From the NCBI GenBank assembly GCA_016283985.1, contig JAEENZ010000045.1, positions 1 through 5,707 on the forward strand: a DNA stretch of 5,707 nt, in the 5' to 3' direction. Position 1 is the first letter of the stretch. Each line of letters starts with the position of its first letter. Of the stretch, positions 1 through 5,707 are shown piece by piece. The translations under genes were made by a program, and so were the position numbers. The notes under the pieces were generated by a model, which was not told where the DNA came from, searched no databases, and saw nothing but the letters and a program-made list of their open reading frames with translations. This DNA comes from Bacteroidales bacterium. Lineage in GTDB: Bacteria; Bacteroidota; Bacteroidia; Bacteroidales; UBA932.

Positions 1-1037
1 TGCTCCGCATTAATTGCCTCGAACTCAGCAAATTGCGGCATCCCCGCGTCGCTCAACTCGCAGTAGAGTGCGGGGTTGTCATCCCCTATCATGTCGATGT
101 TGAATAGGTATTTGATCTGAGTCAGCGGCACTATGGGATGCTCTGCAAAGAAGGTGGAACCGCGCAGGTTGGCATCTTCTCCGGAAAACGCCACGAAATA
201 CATGTCGTATTCGGGCTGATGCAGCGCATAGTGTTTTGCCAGCGTAACTATTGCCGCCGTGCCGGAAGCATTGTCGTTGGCGCCGGGGTAATACACTTTT
301 TTGCCAAGGTTGCCCAGATGGTCGTAGTGGGCCGTGAACACGTAGCATGCGTCGTGCTTCCTCCCCTCTACTTTTGCGATCACATTGAACAGCCCGTAAT
401 CGCTCAGGAACTTGCTGTCCACGTCCAGCTTTACGCTCTTTACATCCTTGATGGCCTCCGGAGTGACCCACACGATGGGCTTGTCCACAACCTTCTCGCC
501 ATAGGCTTTGAAGAACTTGATGGGAGCCTCCCAGGTGTAGAGAAGGCCGGCGTTGGCGCACTCCCCTGCTTTCTGGAGCTTGGAGAAGACCTTGCGGTGC
601 TTGTATGTGAACCAGAAATCGCAGCAGACCAGGCATCCGGCATTCTCGGGCTTCGCCAGTTCCGCCAGCAGACGGTCTCCGTCGAAGTTCAGCGTATCCA
701 CGTGATACACAGGGAATTCCCCGTGCACTCCGGGAGAGTATTCCCGCATGGAGAAATCCACGCCCGTGCGAAGCTTCCGGCCATCAGCCCACATGTCCGC
801 CTTGCCGCAGAATGTGTTAATGTTGATGGTGAAAGGCTGCAGCGTAACTTCCGCCCCTGCCTTTTCGAACTCCTTCGCAAGATATTTGCCGGCCTTGTTG
901 GCACCGTCTCTTGCATAGCCGCGCCCCTGGAACTTTGCAGAACTCAGTTCCTTGACAATCTTCTTGAAATACGGCAGGTCCTGGGCCTGCAGCTGCATGC
1001 CAGCTAGCACCAGCAGTATTATGATTATTCTTTTCAT
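1..1037 (-). CDS. Secreted M28-family zinc metallopeptidase, C-terminus cut by window edge
   Basis: Probable exported aminopeptidase; 345 codons are present and the reading frame runs off the left edge. I translated it from the ATG at 1037-1035. Residues 1-18 are a signal peptide (MKR, then a run of I/L, then LQA before QD), with probable cleavage after A18. The M28 metal-site motifs appear in order: H237 and D239 in TAHYDHLG, bridging D255 in GANDNASG, base E287 with ligand D288 in SGED, and D315 in NIDMIG. The last zinc-binding His lies beyond the window. The second acidic residue is Asp where the family usually has Glu. Residues of about 100-220 form an insert resembling a degenerate PA region. 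The start lies 12 nt after the stop of the GNAT gene, so the two are probably co-transcribed; the leader (ACAAATAA) is A-rich without a Shine-Dalgarno sequence. The peptide substrate cannot be told from sequence. Confidence 0.93.
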   Translation of the reverse strand, partial: MKRIIIILLVLAGMQLQAQDLPYFKKIVKELSSAKFQGRGYARDGANKAGKYLAKEFEKAGAEVTLQPFTININTFCGKADMWADGRKLRTGVDFSMREYSPGVHGEFPVYHVDTLNFDGDRLLAELAKPENAGCLVCCDFWFTYKHRKVFSKLQKAGECANAGLLYTWEAPIKFFKAYGEKVVDKPIVWVTPEAIKDVKSVKLDVDSKFLSDYGLFNVIAKVEGRKHDACYVFTAHYDHLGNLGKKVYYPGANDNASGTAAIVTLAKHYALHQPEYDMYFVAFSGEDANLRGSTFFAEHPIVPLTQIKYLFNIDMIGDDNPALYCELSDAGMPQFAEFEAINAE

Positions 1038-1049
1038 TTATTTGTACGC

Positions 1050-1583
1050 CTATTCGTTGTCGGCCTTGAGTATCAGCCGCAAGACCCGGATGGGACGGCC
1101 GGCGCCCATATACTGGGTTCCGTCGAAAACCATTTGCCCAGTGGGAAGGAATCCGCATTTTTCCATGACGCGGCCGCTGGCGGGGTTATCTACGAAGTGG
1201 CCGGAAATAAGGGATTTGATACCCGTTGTCCTATGGATATGGTCTATCATAAGGTGCAGCGCTTCCGTGCAGATACCCTTGTTCCAATAAGGTTTTGCAA
1301 TCCAGTAGCCGCAGACTGGTTCACCTTCCCTGGCCGGAAGCTTGCAGTCACAAGACGGGCCGTAGCCCATTGCGCCAATGGCCTCCCCGGTTTCTTTAAG
1401 CTCGATTGCCCACGTATTCGTGGCGTCCCTGAACACGGTACGTATTATTTCCAGACTCTCTTCTACACTTTTATGCGGAGGCCATCCTGCACGCGTCCCG
1501 ATATCAGGATCGCTTGCCCATTTGTAGAGCGTTTCAGCATCGCTGTCGCGCCACGGGCGAAGAATAATTCTGTCCGTTTCCAT
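1050..1583 (-). CDS. GNAT-family N-acetyltransferase (RimJ/RimL-like)
   Basis: A 177-residue cytoplasmic acetyl-CoA-dependent acetyltransferase. The N-terminus (ETDRIILRPWRDSDAETLY) is the classic opening of the RimJ/RimL-like GNAT_3 group. The acetyl-CoA-binding loop is around residues 98-108 (PYWNKGICTEA), a relaxed form of the Q/RxxGxG/A motif. The end of the fold is marked by N133 and S136 followed by VMEKCGF, matching the usual NxxSxxxxEKxGF pattern. Length is normal for the family. The acceptor may be a protein N-terminus, an antibiotic or a small amine; nothing here decides. It is the first gene of a two-gene unit with the M28 peptidase 12 nt downstream and has its own promoter just upstream. 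A GGAGG lies about 15 nt before the ATG, too far to be a standard ribosome binding site. Confidence 0.93.
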   Translation of the reverse strand: METDRIILRPWRDSDAETLYKWASDPDIGTRAGWPPHKSVEESLEIIRTVFRDATNTWAIELKETGEAIGAMGYGPSCDCKLPAREGEPVCGYWIAKPYWNKGICTEALHLMIDHIHRTTGIKSLISGHFVDNPASGRVMEKCGFLPTGQMVFDGTQYMGAGRPIRVLRLILKADNE

Positions 1584-1605
1584 ATTCGTTTATCGTTTCC
1601 TCCCA

Positions 1606-1636
1606 CAAATATACTGTTCCTGACCCAGAAATGCAA
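1606..1636 (-). promoter_or_regulatory. Bacteroidota-type promoter for the GNAT-M28 operon
   Basis: On the minus strand, TTG at 1636-1634 is followed after 20 nt by TATATTTG at 1613-1606, a full match to the Bacteroides -33 TTG / -7 TAnnTTTG consensus. Transcription would start near 1601, giving a leader of roughly 18 nt before the ATG at 1583. The element sits in the 65-nt gap after the AlkD-like gene, so the operon can be expressed independently of that gene. No terminator is visible in the gap, so readthrough is also possible. Confidence 0.75.
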
Positions 1637-1648
1637 GAAAAATGCTTT

Positions 1649-2350
1649 TCAGTGCACGCTGCCGGTCAGATAATCCCTCCGTTCCTCTTCCGGAAACTTC
1701 TCTATGGCATAGCGCAGCATAGTGCGGGGCATGGTGCGGTAGCGGGGCTTCAGATAGGCCTCCAGGGCGGCTTTATCCCTTTTTCCGGCTTCGCGCAGAA
1801 GCCATCCCACAGCCTTGTGGATAAGGTCGTGAGGGTGGTGCAGAAGGATGTCGGCGATGTCGAAGGTATCCTGCAGCTGCCCGTGGCGGATGAAGGTCAT
1901 GGTGCTGACGATGCCGATGCGCTGTTCCCAGATGGTGCGGCCGTTCTGCGCCAGGTCGTAGAGCAGCGTGCGGTCCCTCTGCAGCAGCCATTCTCCGACA
2001 AGGGGGTAGCAGCTGAGATCTACGAGGTCCCAGTTGTTGATGAAAGCGGTATGGGAGAGATAGAACCGGACATGCTCTTCTGAATGACAGCGGCGGAATT
2101 GCTCCACAAGGGTCAGCAGGGCGGCGAGACGAACCTCGTGATACTCGCTGGTAATGCATTCCTCAAGTTCCGGAAAGCCGACGGAACGCCAGCATTCCCT
2201 GACCACCGAGCGAGTTACTGGCACCTTGATTCCCAGGAACTTATCCCCTTCTCCATACTGGCCGGGACCTGTTTTGAAAAAGCGGGCCAATCCTGCCACC
2301 TGGGAAGGATCGGCCTGCGCCAACATTCTGTCCAGCAGAAGATTGGCCAT
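1649..2350 (-). CDS. AlkD-like DNA alkylation repair protein (HEAT-like repeat DNA glycosylase family)
   Basis: A 233-residue, all-helical cytoplasmic protein of the DNA alkylation repair (AlkC/AlkD) family. The family is built of HEAT-like repeats, and AlkD removes N3- and N7-alkylated purines without flipping the base. The functional residues of Bacillus cereus AlkD (W109, D113, R148, W187) have clear counterparts: W107 and D111 in NNWDLVDLS, R144 in WEQRIGIVS, and W183 in KAVGWLLREAGK. Their spacing is almost the same, which supports an active enzyme. The N-terminal GEGDKFLGIKVPVTR segment (about 33-47) is also typical. Length is normal (about 230). Its ATG lies 3 nt after the stop of the YhfC-type gene, so the two are almost certainly translated from one mRNA. 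The stop is TGA at 1651-1649. Confidence 0.93.
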   Translation of the reverse strand: MANLLLDRMLAQADPSQVAGLARFFKTGPGQYGEGDKFLGIKVPVTRSVVRECWRSVGFPELEECITSEYHEVRLAALLTLVEQFRRCHSEEHVRFYLSHTAFINNWDLVDLSCYPLVGEWLLQRDRTLLYDLAQNGRTIWEQRIGIVSTMTFIRHGQLQDTFDIADILLHHPHDLIHKAVGWLLREAGKRDKAALEAYLKPRYRTMPRTMLRYAIEKFPEEERRDYLTGSVH

Positions 2351-2353
2351 AGC

Positions 2354-3142
2354 TTACTCGGCATTCAGCTTCTTCGCCAGCATGAATCCTATTGCACCGA
2401 CTGCAATGGCAAAGGCGAAGACGAAGGTTTCCACAATGGCCATGCTGACGGATTTCACCAGCAGCACGCAGCATGCATCGACTGCAAAATGCAGGAAGAT
2501 GGCCGCAGGGAAGAGCCAGAGCCACTTGCCACCCTTGCGGACTGCGGTCCAGACCATAAGGGAGAGGCCGACCTGCAGGATAAGGGCGGAGAAACGCTCC
2601 CAAACGCCATAAAGATAGCTACCCGCAGCGTTTGTCTGTAGCTGCGTGAACTGAGCCTGCACCTGCTCCCTGGCCATCTCCGGCACCGTTGCCAGCAGGG
2701 TATCCGCCTGGCCGTTGTTGATCATGACGGACAACACCAGGTTGGAAACCATGGTTACCCCGAATATTATCAGCATCTCTATTCCGCCGTGACCTATACC
2801 ATATGCGATGCCGGTCCTGGCTTTGGAAGATTTCTTCTTGAGAAGGAACTTCATGCCCAGGAAGCGGCCGGTCTCTTCGAAAACACCGGCGGCCAGGCCA
2901 CCGTAAAGCGCATAGTACAAGGTGTTTCCCGTAATGGCCGGGCCATGAGGGCCCTTGAGCACCACCTGATGAAGGATGGGCTCCAGAAGCAGTGCAAAGA
3001 CGATGAATACGCCCGCACCCACGAGTATGGTATAAAGGCTGTTCTTATACTTTTTCGCCATCCACCAGGCAAGGGCGACGGGCACGGCAAAGCCGATTAC
3101 GGCGCAGACCGCCATGGTTATCATTGAACTGACAGGTACCAT
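2354..3142 (-). CDS. YhfC-family putative intramembrane glutamic/metalloprotease
   Basis: A 262-residue integral membrane protein with about seven hydrophobic segments (roughly residues 7-29, 37-58, 70-88, 111-140, 184-201, 206-229 and 233-255). It carries the YhfC-family hallmarks, related to the CPBP/PrsW-like intramembrane proteases: EETGR at 89-93 (EExxR), GHGGIE at 117-122 (HxxxE), ERFSALILQ at 182-190, and H218 with D222 in HFAVD. These conserved polar residues inside membrane segments would form the active site. The substrate is unknown, and members of this family are poorly characterised. A soluble stretch at about 141-180, rich in Gln and Ala, likely forms a loop. The ATG at 3142 follows an A/T-rich leader without a Shine-Dalgarno sequence; M7 is a possible alternative start. 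First gene of an operon with the AlkD-like gene. Confidence 0.88.
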   Translation of the reverse strand: MVPVSSMITMAVCAVIGFAVPVALAWWMAKKYKNSLYTILVGAGVFIVFALLLEPILHQVVLKGPHGPAITGNTLYYALYGGLAAGVFEETGRFLGMKFLLKKKSSKARTGIAYGIGHGGIEMLIIFGVTMVSNLVLSVMINNGQADTLLATVPEMAREQVQAQFTQLQTNAAGSYLYGVWERFSALILQVGLSLMVWTAVRKGGKWLWLFPAAIFLHFAVDACCVLLVKSVSMAIVETFVFAFAIAVGAIGFMLAKKLNAE

Positions 3143-3207
3143 ATTATTCTTTATATGATTGCACGGTTTCGATCATCGTGAGTATGTTCTCTAGGAGTCA
3201 TCATTAG

Positions 3208-3238
3208 CAAATATACTCATATTATCGTTCATTGGCAA
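3208..3238 (-). promoter_or_regulatory. Bacteroidota-type promoter for the YhfC-AlkD operon
   Basis: Minus-strand TTG at 3238-3236, a 20-nt spacer, then TATATTTG at 3215-3208. The sequence and spacing are the same as in the promoter at 1606-1636. The -33 half lies inside the last codons of the upstream fusion gene (stop at 3224-3222), so the operon begins directly behind it. The predicted transcription start is near 3203, which gives a leader of about 60 nt. No terminator hairpin with a T-run lies between the genes. Confidence 0.72.
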
Positions 3239-5414
3239 GGGAAAGGCCCACGCTGAACACAAGGTTCACGTTTGCAAGAGTGCCGGAAAGGTCCCAGTCG
3301 TCCCGATATTCATCGGACGGCTTATGATACCACACTGGCATAGGGTATTTGTTGGGCCTGACGGGATCCGCCGGATGCAACCCATTCTCCCAAACCACCG
3401 CGGGTACTCCCTTCTTCACGAAATTATAGTGGTCCGAACGGAAGAACCAGCCATCCGAATTGTCATCATCGAAGAAGATGCTGCGCCCCTGGGCTGCTGC
3501 AGCAGCCACATAGTATGGTGCCAGAGGACTCCCCTCTCCACCAAGCACGACCATCTCCCGCGTGAGTTCCGCCGGGCCTATGCTTTCGAAATTGAGACAT
3601 GCGACAGTCTTTTCCATGGGCACGGCCGGATGGGTGCAGTAGTACTCAGACCCGAACAGCCCGCTCTCTTCGGAGGATGGGAAGAGGAAAAGCACGGATC
3701 TTCTGGGACGCTCGGGCAGCGAAACGAACTTGCTGGCCGCCAGCAGTACCCCTGCCATCCCGGAGCCGTTATCCGCAGCGCCGTTGTAGATGGCATCGCC
3801 GGTTTCGTCCGGGGTGCCTATGCCCAGATGGTCCCAGTGCGCGCTCATCACCAGCACTCCCCCGTCAGGATCGGTTCCACGGAGGATGCCGCCCACATTC
3901 CGGGTTTCCCGGATATCGTAGGAGACATCCATCTTCACATCTCCCTTCAACTTAAGGGAAAATGACTTGAAGCCGGGCTTCTTAGCAGCCTCTATCGCCT
4001 TATCCATATCGAGACCGGCCGCGGCGAAGAGCTTTCGGGCGCCGTTCTCGTGCAGCCATCCCTTCACCCCCAGTTCACCGGCATTGTGCGTTTCAGGGTC
4101 GTAGATGGCCAGATTGTCTTCCATATGCCCGTTCACGCACACGTGCCAGCCGTAACTTGCGGCCTCGGTGTTGTGCAGCACCAGGCATCCGGCCGCGCCC
4201 TGACGGCGGGCCTCCTCGAACTTGTAGAGCCAGCGACCGTAGTAGGTCATGTTGCGGCCGCGGAAGAGGGTGGCATCGTAGTAGCCGGGATCGTTCACCA
4301 TCGTTACCACTATCTTACCACGCACGTCCATATCCTTATAGTCATCCCAGCCGTATTCCGGAGCATGTATGCCAAAGCCGCAGAAGACATACTCCGACTT
4401 CGGCAGATCCACCTTGTCGGTGGCACGCGCAGTCCATACCACGGCATCGTCGGGATACTTCAGCACCGCCTTCTTTTTCCCTTTGGCAATCAATTGGTTA
4501 CCCACAGGCCGGGCCGTCACGGAAATCATCCGGAAGGGCTGATACCAGCTGCCGTCAAAGGCGGGTTCCAGGCCCAGCTTTTCCAGTTCTCCGGCCAGAT
4601 AGCGTATGGTCTTGTCTTCGTATTCCGTCATGGGCTTGCGGCCCCCGAACTCGTCGGACGAGACTGTGCGGATCCAACGGCGGAGCTGCCATTCATCATC
4701 CCCCGCAACGCTTACACCGGAAAGCTCTTCCCGCGCGGCCGCCAGGTCTTTCAGGTACTGCTCGCAGCACTGCAAGCGCGCAAAAACGGCCGATGACATC
4801 ATCCGGCTGGCATCCACATCGCTCTGCCAGTGATAGTTGGCTATCACGCGGCTCTGGCCCCACTGGTAGCCGGCCGCCATTATGGTATCCTGCCGCTCGG
4901 GGTTCAACTGAGCGAGCACCAGGGCCATTCCCCATCCACGGGCGGTGTGCCCGGAAGGATAGGAACCCGTATGCCGCTCCTTCTCTTCGGTAGGCTTGAA
5001 AAGTGTGCCCTCCCCATAATAGACATACGGGCGCGTACGCAGATAGGCGTTCTTGGGCTTTGTGGCCGCTGCGCGGAATGTGCGGATACAGCGTCGCAGC
5101 AGGTGCATTGTGACAGGCGTGGTCTGCTCTGAAAGAAGGCGTCCGAAAGCGCCGCTGAAGTAGAGCGCCATGGTATCCACATTCGTGGTCGCCTCACGGG
5201 CAGCCCGCTCGGTTCGTTCGCCTGGCTTCAGGCTGCGTGCCCAGTCGTGCATGGCCTTGTCGGCCGCAAATTCGGGAGAACCCTCCGCCGGAGGCGCAGG
5301 CAGGAAGTTCAGGATATCCGGCAGGTCCTTGACATCCAGATAAGACTGTGGCTTCTGCGCAAGCGCAGAAAAACAAATAACCAATAAGATTAATGCTGCC
5401 GTTGCTTTCTTCAT
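3222..5414 (-). CDS. Exported fusion: class A acid phosphatase (PAP2) + PA/M28 metallopeptidase
   Basis: A single uninterrupted 730-residue frame. Residues 1-19 are a signal peptide (MKKATA, hydrophobic core, ALA before QK); C14 lacks a good lipobox. Residues of about 26-231 form a full class A nonspecific acid phosphatase: K121-x6-R128-P129, the class signature GSYPSGHT at 150-157, and S188-R189-x5-H195-x3-D199 (SRVIANYHWQSDVDA). H195 or H156 would act in the phosphohistidine mechanism. After a short Ala/Glu-rich linker (about 222-240), residues 241-730 form an M28 peptidase. A PA-like insert with GFGIHAPEYGWDDYK lies at about 340-460. Zinc-site residues are H526 and D528 (SAHWDHLG), D548 (GAADNGSG), E582 and E583, E610 (NFESIG, usually Asp) and H662 (SDHYNF). 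Each half is as long as a stand-alone family member and keeps its motifs. Likely periplasmic or outer-surface. Substrates are unknown. Confidence 0.93.
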   Translation of the reverse strand: MKKATAALILLVICFSALAQKPQSYLDVKDLPDILNFLPAPPAEGSPEFAADKAMHDWARSLKPGERTERAAREATTNVDTMALYFSGAFGRLLSEQTTPVTMHLLRRCIRTFRAAATKPKNAYLRTRPYVYYGEGTLFKPTEEKERHTGSYPSGHTARGWGMALVLAQLNPERQDTIMAAGYQWGQSRVIANYHWQSDVDASRMMSSAVFARLQCCEQYLKDLAAAREELSGVSVAGDDEWQLRRWIRTVSSDEFGGRKPMTEYEDKTIRYLAGELEKLGLEPAFDGSWYQPFRMISVTARPVGNQLIAKGKKKAVLKYPDDAVVWTARATDKVDLPKSEYVFCGFGIHAPEYGWDDYKDMDVRGKIVVTMVNDPGYYDATLFRGRNMTYYGRWLYKFEEARRQGAAGCLVLHNTEAASYGWHVCVNGHMEDNLAIYDPETHNAGELGVKGWLHENGARKLFAAAGLDMDKAIEAAKKPGFKSFSLKLKGDVKMDVSYDIRETRNVGGILRGTDPDGGVLVMSAHWDHLGIGTPDETGDAIYNGAADNGSGMAGVLLAASKFVSLPERPRRSVLFLFPSSEESGLFGSEYYCTHPAVPMEKTVACLNFESIGPAELTREMVVLGGEGSPLAPYYVAAAAAQGRSIFFDDDNSDGWFFRSDHYNFVKKGVPAVVWENGLHPADPVRPNKYPMPVWYHKPSDEYRDDWDLSGTLANVNLVFSVGLSLANER

Positions 5415-5421
5415 AACGATA

Positions 5422-5429
5422 CAAAAATA
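5422..5429 (-). promoter_or_regulatory. Candidate -7 element for the PAP2-M28 gene, very close to the start codon
   Basis: Minus-strand TATTTTTG matches TAnnTTTG, but it ends only 7 nt before the ATG at 5414. There is no clear TTG about 20 nt upstream; the nearest is TTTC around 5454-5451. If this is the real element, the mRNA would have almost no leader. The true promoter may instead lie further into the AT-rich gap. Confidence 0.4.
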
Positions 5430-5481
5430 CGCATTCTTATTTAAATATGAGAAACAGAATTTTTATGTAAATCGTAAATTT

Positions 5482-5502
5482 ATTTTATGTTTTTCATAAA
5501 AT
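5482..5502. promoter_or_regulatory. AT-rich inverted repeat, candidate operator in the divergent promoter region
   Basis: A perfect palindrome of two 8-nt arms: ATTTTATG at 5482-5489, a TTTTT spacer, and CATAAAAT at 5495-5502. It overlaps the expected -33 region of the plus-strand promoter, whose -7 is at 5509-5516. A further copy of the half-site TTTTATG lies at 5461-5467, 22 bp (about two helical turns) upstream of the first arm. This is the layout of a dimeric regulator site. The region is so AT-rich that chance cannot be excluded, and the arms are too AT-rich for a convincing terminator. Confidence 0.4.
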
Positions 5503-5508
5503 TGGCAT

Positions 5509-5516
5509 TATCTTTG
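5509..5516 (+). promoter_or_regulatory. Candidate -7 element for the divergent plus-strand gene
   Basis: TATCTTTG is a full TAnnTTTG match, 33 nt before the ATG at 5550. Transcription would start near 5520, leaving a leader of about 30 nt that ends in A-rich sequence (AAAACAAATAGACAACGAT). The -33 position reads TTATG rather than TTG and is covered by the inverted repeat at 5482-5502, which could mean regulated rather than constitutive expression. Confidence 0.6.
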
Positions 5517-5549
5517 TCTTTCGATACCGCAAAACAAATAGACAACGAT

Positions 5550-5707
5550 ATGAACAATTCAACGCAAAAGAGTATCCGCAATCTCTCTATCGCCATCCTC
5601 GTAATTGGTGGCCTGGCTCTCGCCTGGACCTACGGAGTAATGTATTGCCAGATATGGATGGAAAACAATATCCATCATATAATCTGGAATCCGGACATTA
5701 AGGGCTG
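5550..5707 (+). CDS. N-terminal part of an unrecognised membrane-anchored or exported protein
   Basis: Only 52 codons are present before the right edge. The protein opens MNNSTQKSIRNLSIAIL, with a short polar N-terminus carrying K7 and R10, then a hydrophobic segment at about residues 12-34. After it comes a polar stretch containing MENNIHH and WNPDIKG. This is either a membrane anchor placing the rest outside the cytoplasm, or a signal peptide cleavable near ALA (23-25). I do not recognise the family. The frame is supported by the upstream TATCTTTG element, the A-rich leader typical of this genome, and its divergent position across a 135-nt AT-rich gap from the fusion gene. Confidence 0.72.
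   Translation, partial: MNNSTQKSIRNLSIAILVIGGLALAWTYGVMYCQIWMENNIHHIIWNPDIKG

Noticed and set aside
138..1007. A 289-codon plus-strand open frame opposite the left-edge M28 peptidase
   Set aside because: The minus-strand frame has a signal peptide and all expected M28 motifs in order. The plus-strand frame has no recognisable domain and no promoter or leader.
1635..1655. GAAAA-GCAT-TTTTC inverted repeat after the AlkD-like stop codon, as a terminator
   Set aside because: Only 5 nearly all A/T pairs, no GC-rich stem. It overlaps the next promoter's -33 region and is too weak to call.
3155..3185. Possible hairpin (CACG ... CGTG) in the same leader
   Set aside because: The stem is only 4 bp with a loop of about 11 nt and no T-run follows, so it is neither a credible terminator nor a riboswitch.
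3151..3204. A 17-residue upstream ORF (tandem ATG ATG, ending TAA) in the leader of the YhfC-AlkD operon
   Set aside because: Its start codon coincides with the predicted transcription start, the peptide (MMTPREHTHDDRNRAII) has no attenuator-like codon run, and ORFs of this size are frequent by chance.
4050..4993. Long plus-strand open frames (248 and 278 codons) opposite the fusion gene
   Set aside because: They lie antisense to a gene with clear domain motifs, show no recognisable family, have odd composition (Arg/Ser/Pro-rich in one) and lack a TAnnTTTG element upstream. They are shadows of the GC-rich codon use of the real gene.
3222..5414. The PAP2-M28 fusion as an artefact of a sequencing error joining two genes
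   Set aside because: The frame is continuous, codon use and composition look even across the linker, there is no second signal peptide or start-like region before the M28 part, and both halves are in the same frame. An error would have to have removed exactly one stop codon.

Overview
The window looks like a piece of a Bacteroidota chromosome, most likely order Bacteroidales. Three things suggest this. The spaces between genes carry the Bacteroidota-type promoter, a -7 element TAnnTTTG with, in the two best cases, a -33 TTG exactly 20 nt upstream. The genes start after A/T-rich leaders, mostly without a well-placed Shine-Dalgarno sequence. The exported proteins have short signal peptides ending in the LQAQD / ALAQK style common in this phylum. 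Coding DNA is moderately GC-rich and the spacers are clearly AT-rich. No RNA gene, mobile element, CRISPR array or strong intrinsic terminator is visible.

Layout, in the direction of transcription on the minus strand from right to left. (1) 5414-3222: a 730-residue exported protein that joins a complete class A acid phosphatase (PAP2) domain to a complete PA-containing M28 metallopeptidase. (2) 3142-1649: a two-gene operon of a YhfC-type multi-pass membrane protein (putative intramembrane metalloprotease) and an AlkD-like DNA alkylation repair protein, 3 nt apart, driven by a good promoter that overlaps the end of the fusion gene. (3) 1583 to the left edge: a two-gene operon of a GNAT acetyltransferase and a second secreted M28 peptidase, cut by the window edge, driven by a second promoter of the same architecture. 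On the plus strand a divergent gene begins at 5550; only 52 codons are present, encoding an N-terminal hydrophobic segment.

The genes do not form one obvious pathway. The two M28 enzymes fit extracytoplasmic peptide breakdown, and the phosphatase-peptidase fusion may combine phosphate release with peptide trimming (inference). The GNAT and AlkD-like proteins are ordinary cytoplasmic housekeeping or stress genes. The most notable item is the PAP2-M28 fusion; next is an AT-rich palindrome in the divergent intergenic region at 5415-5549.
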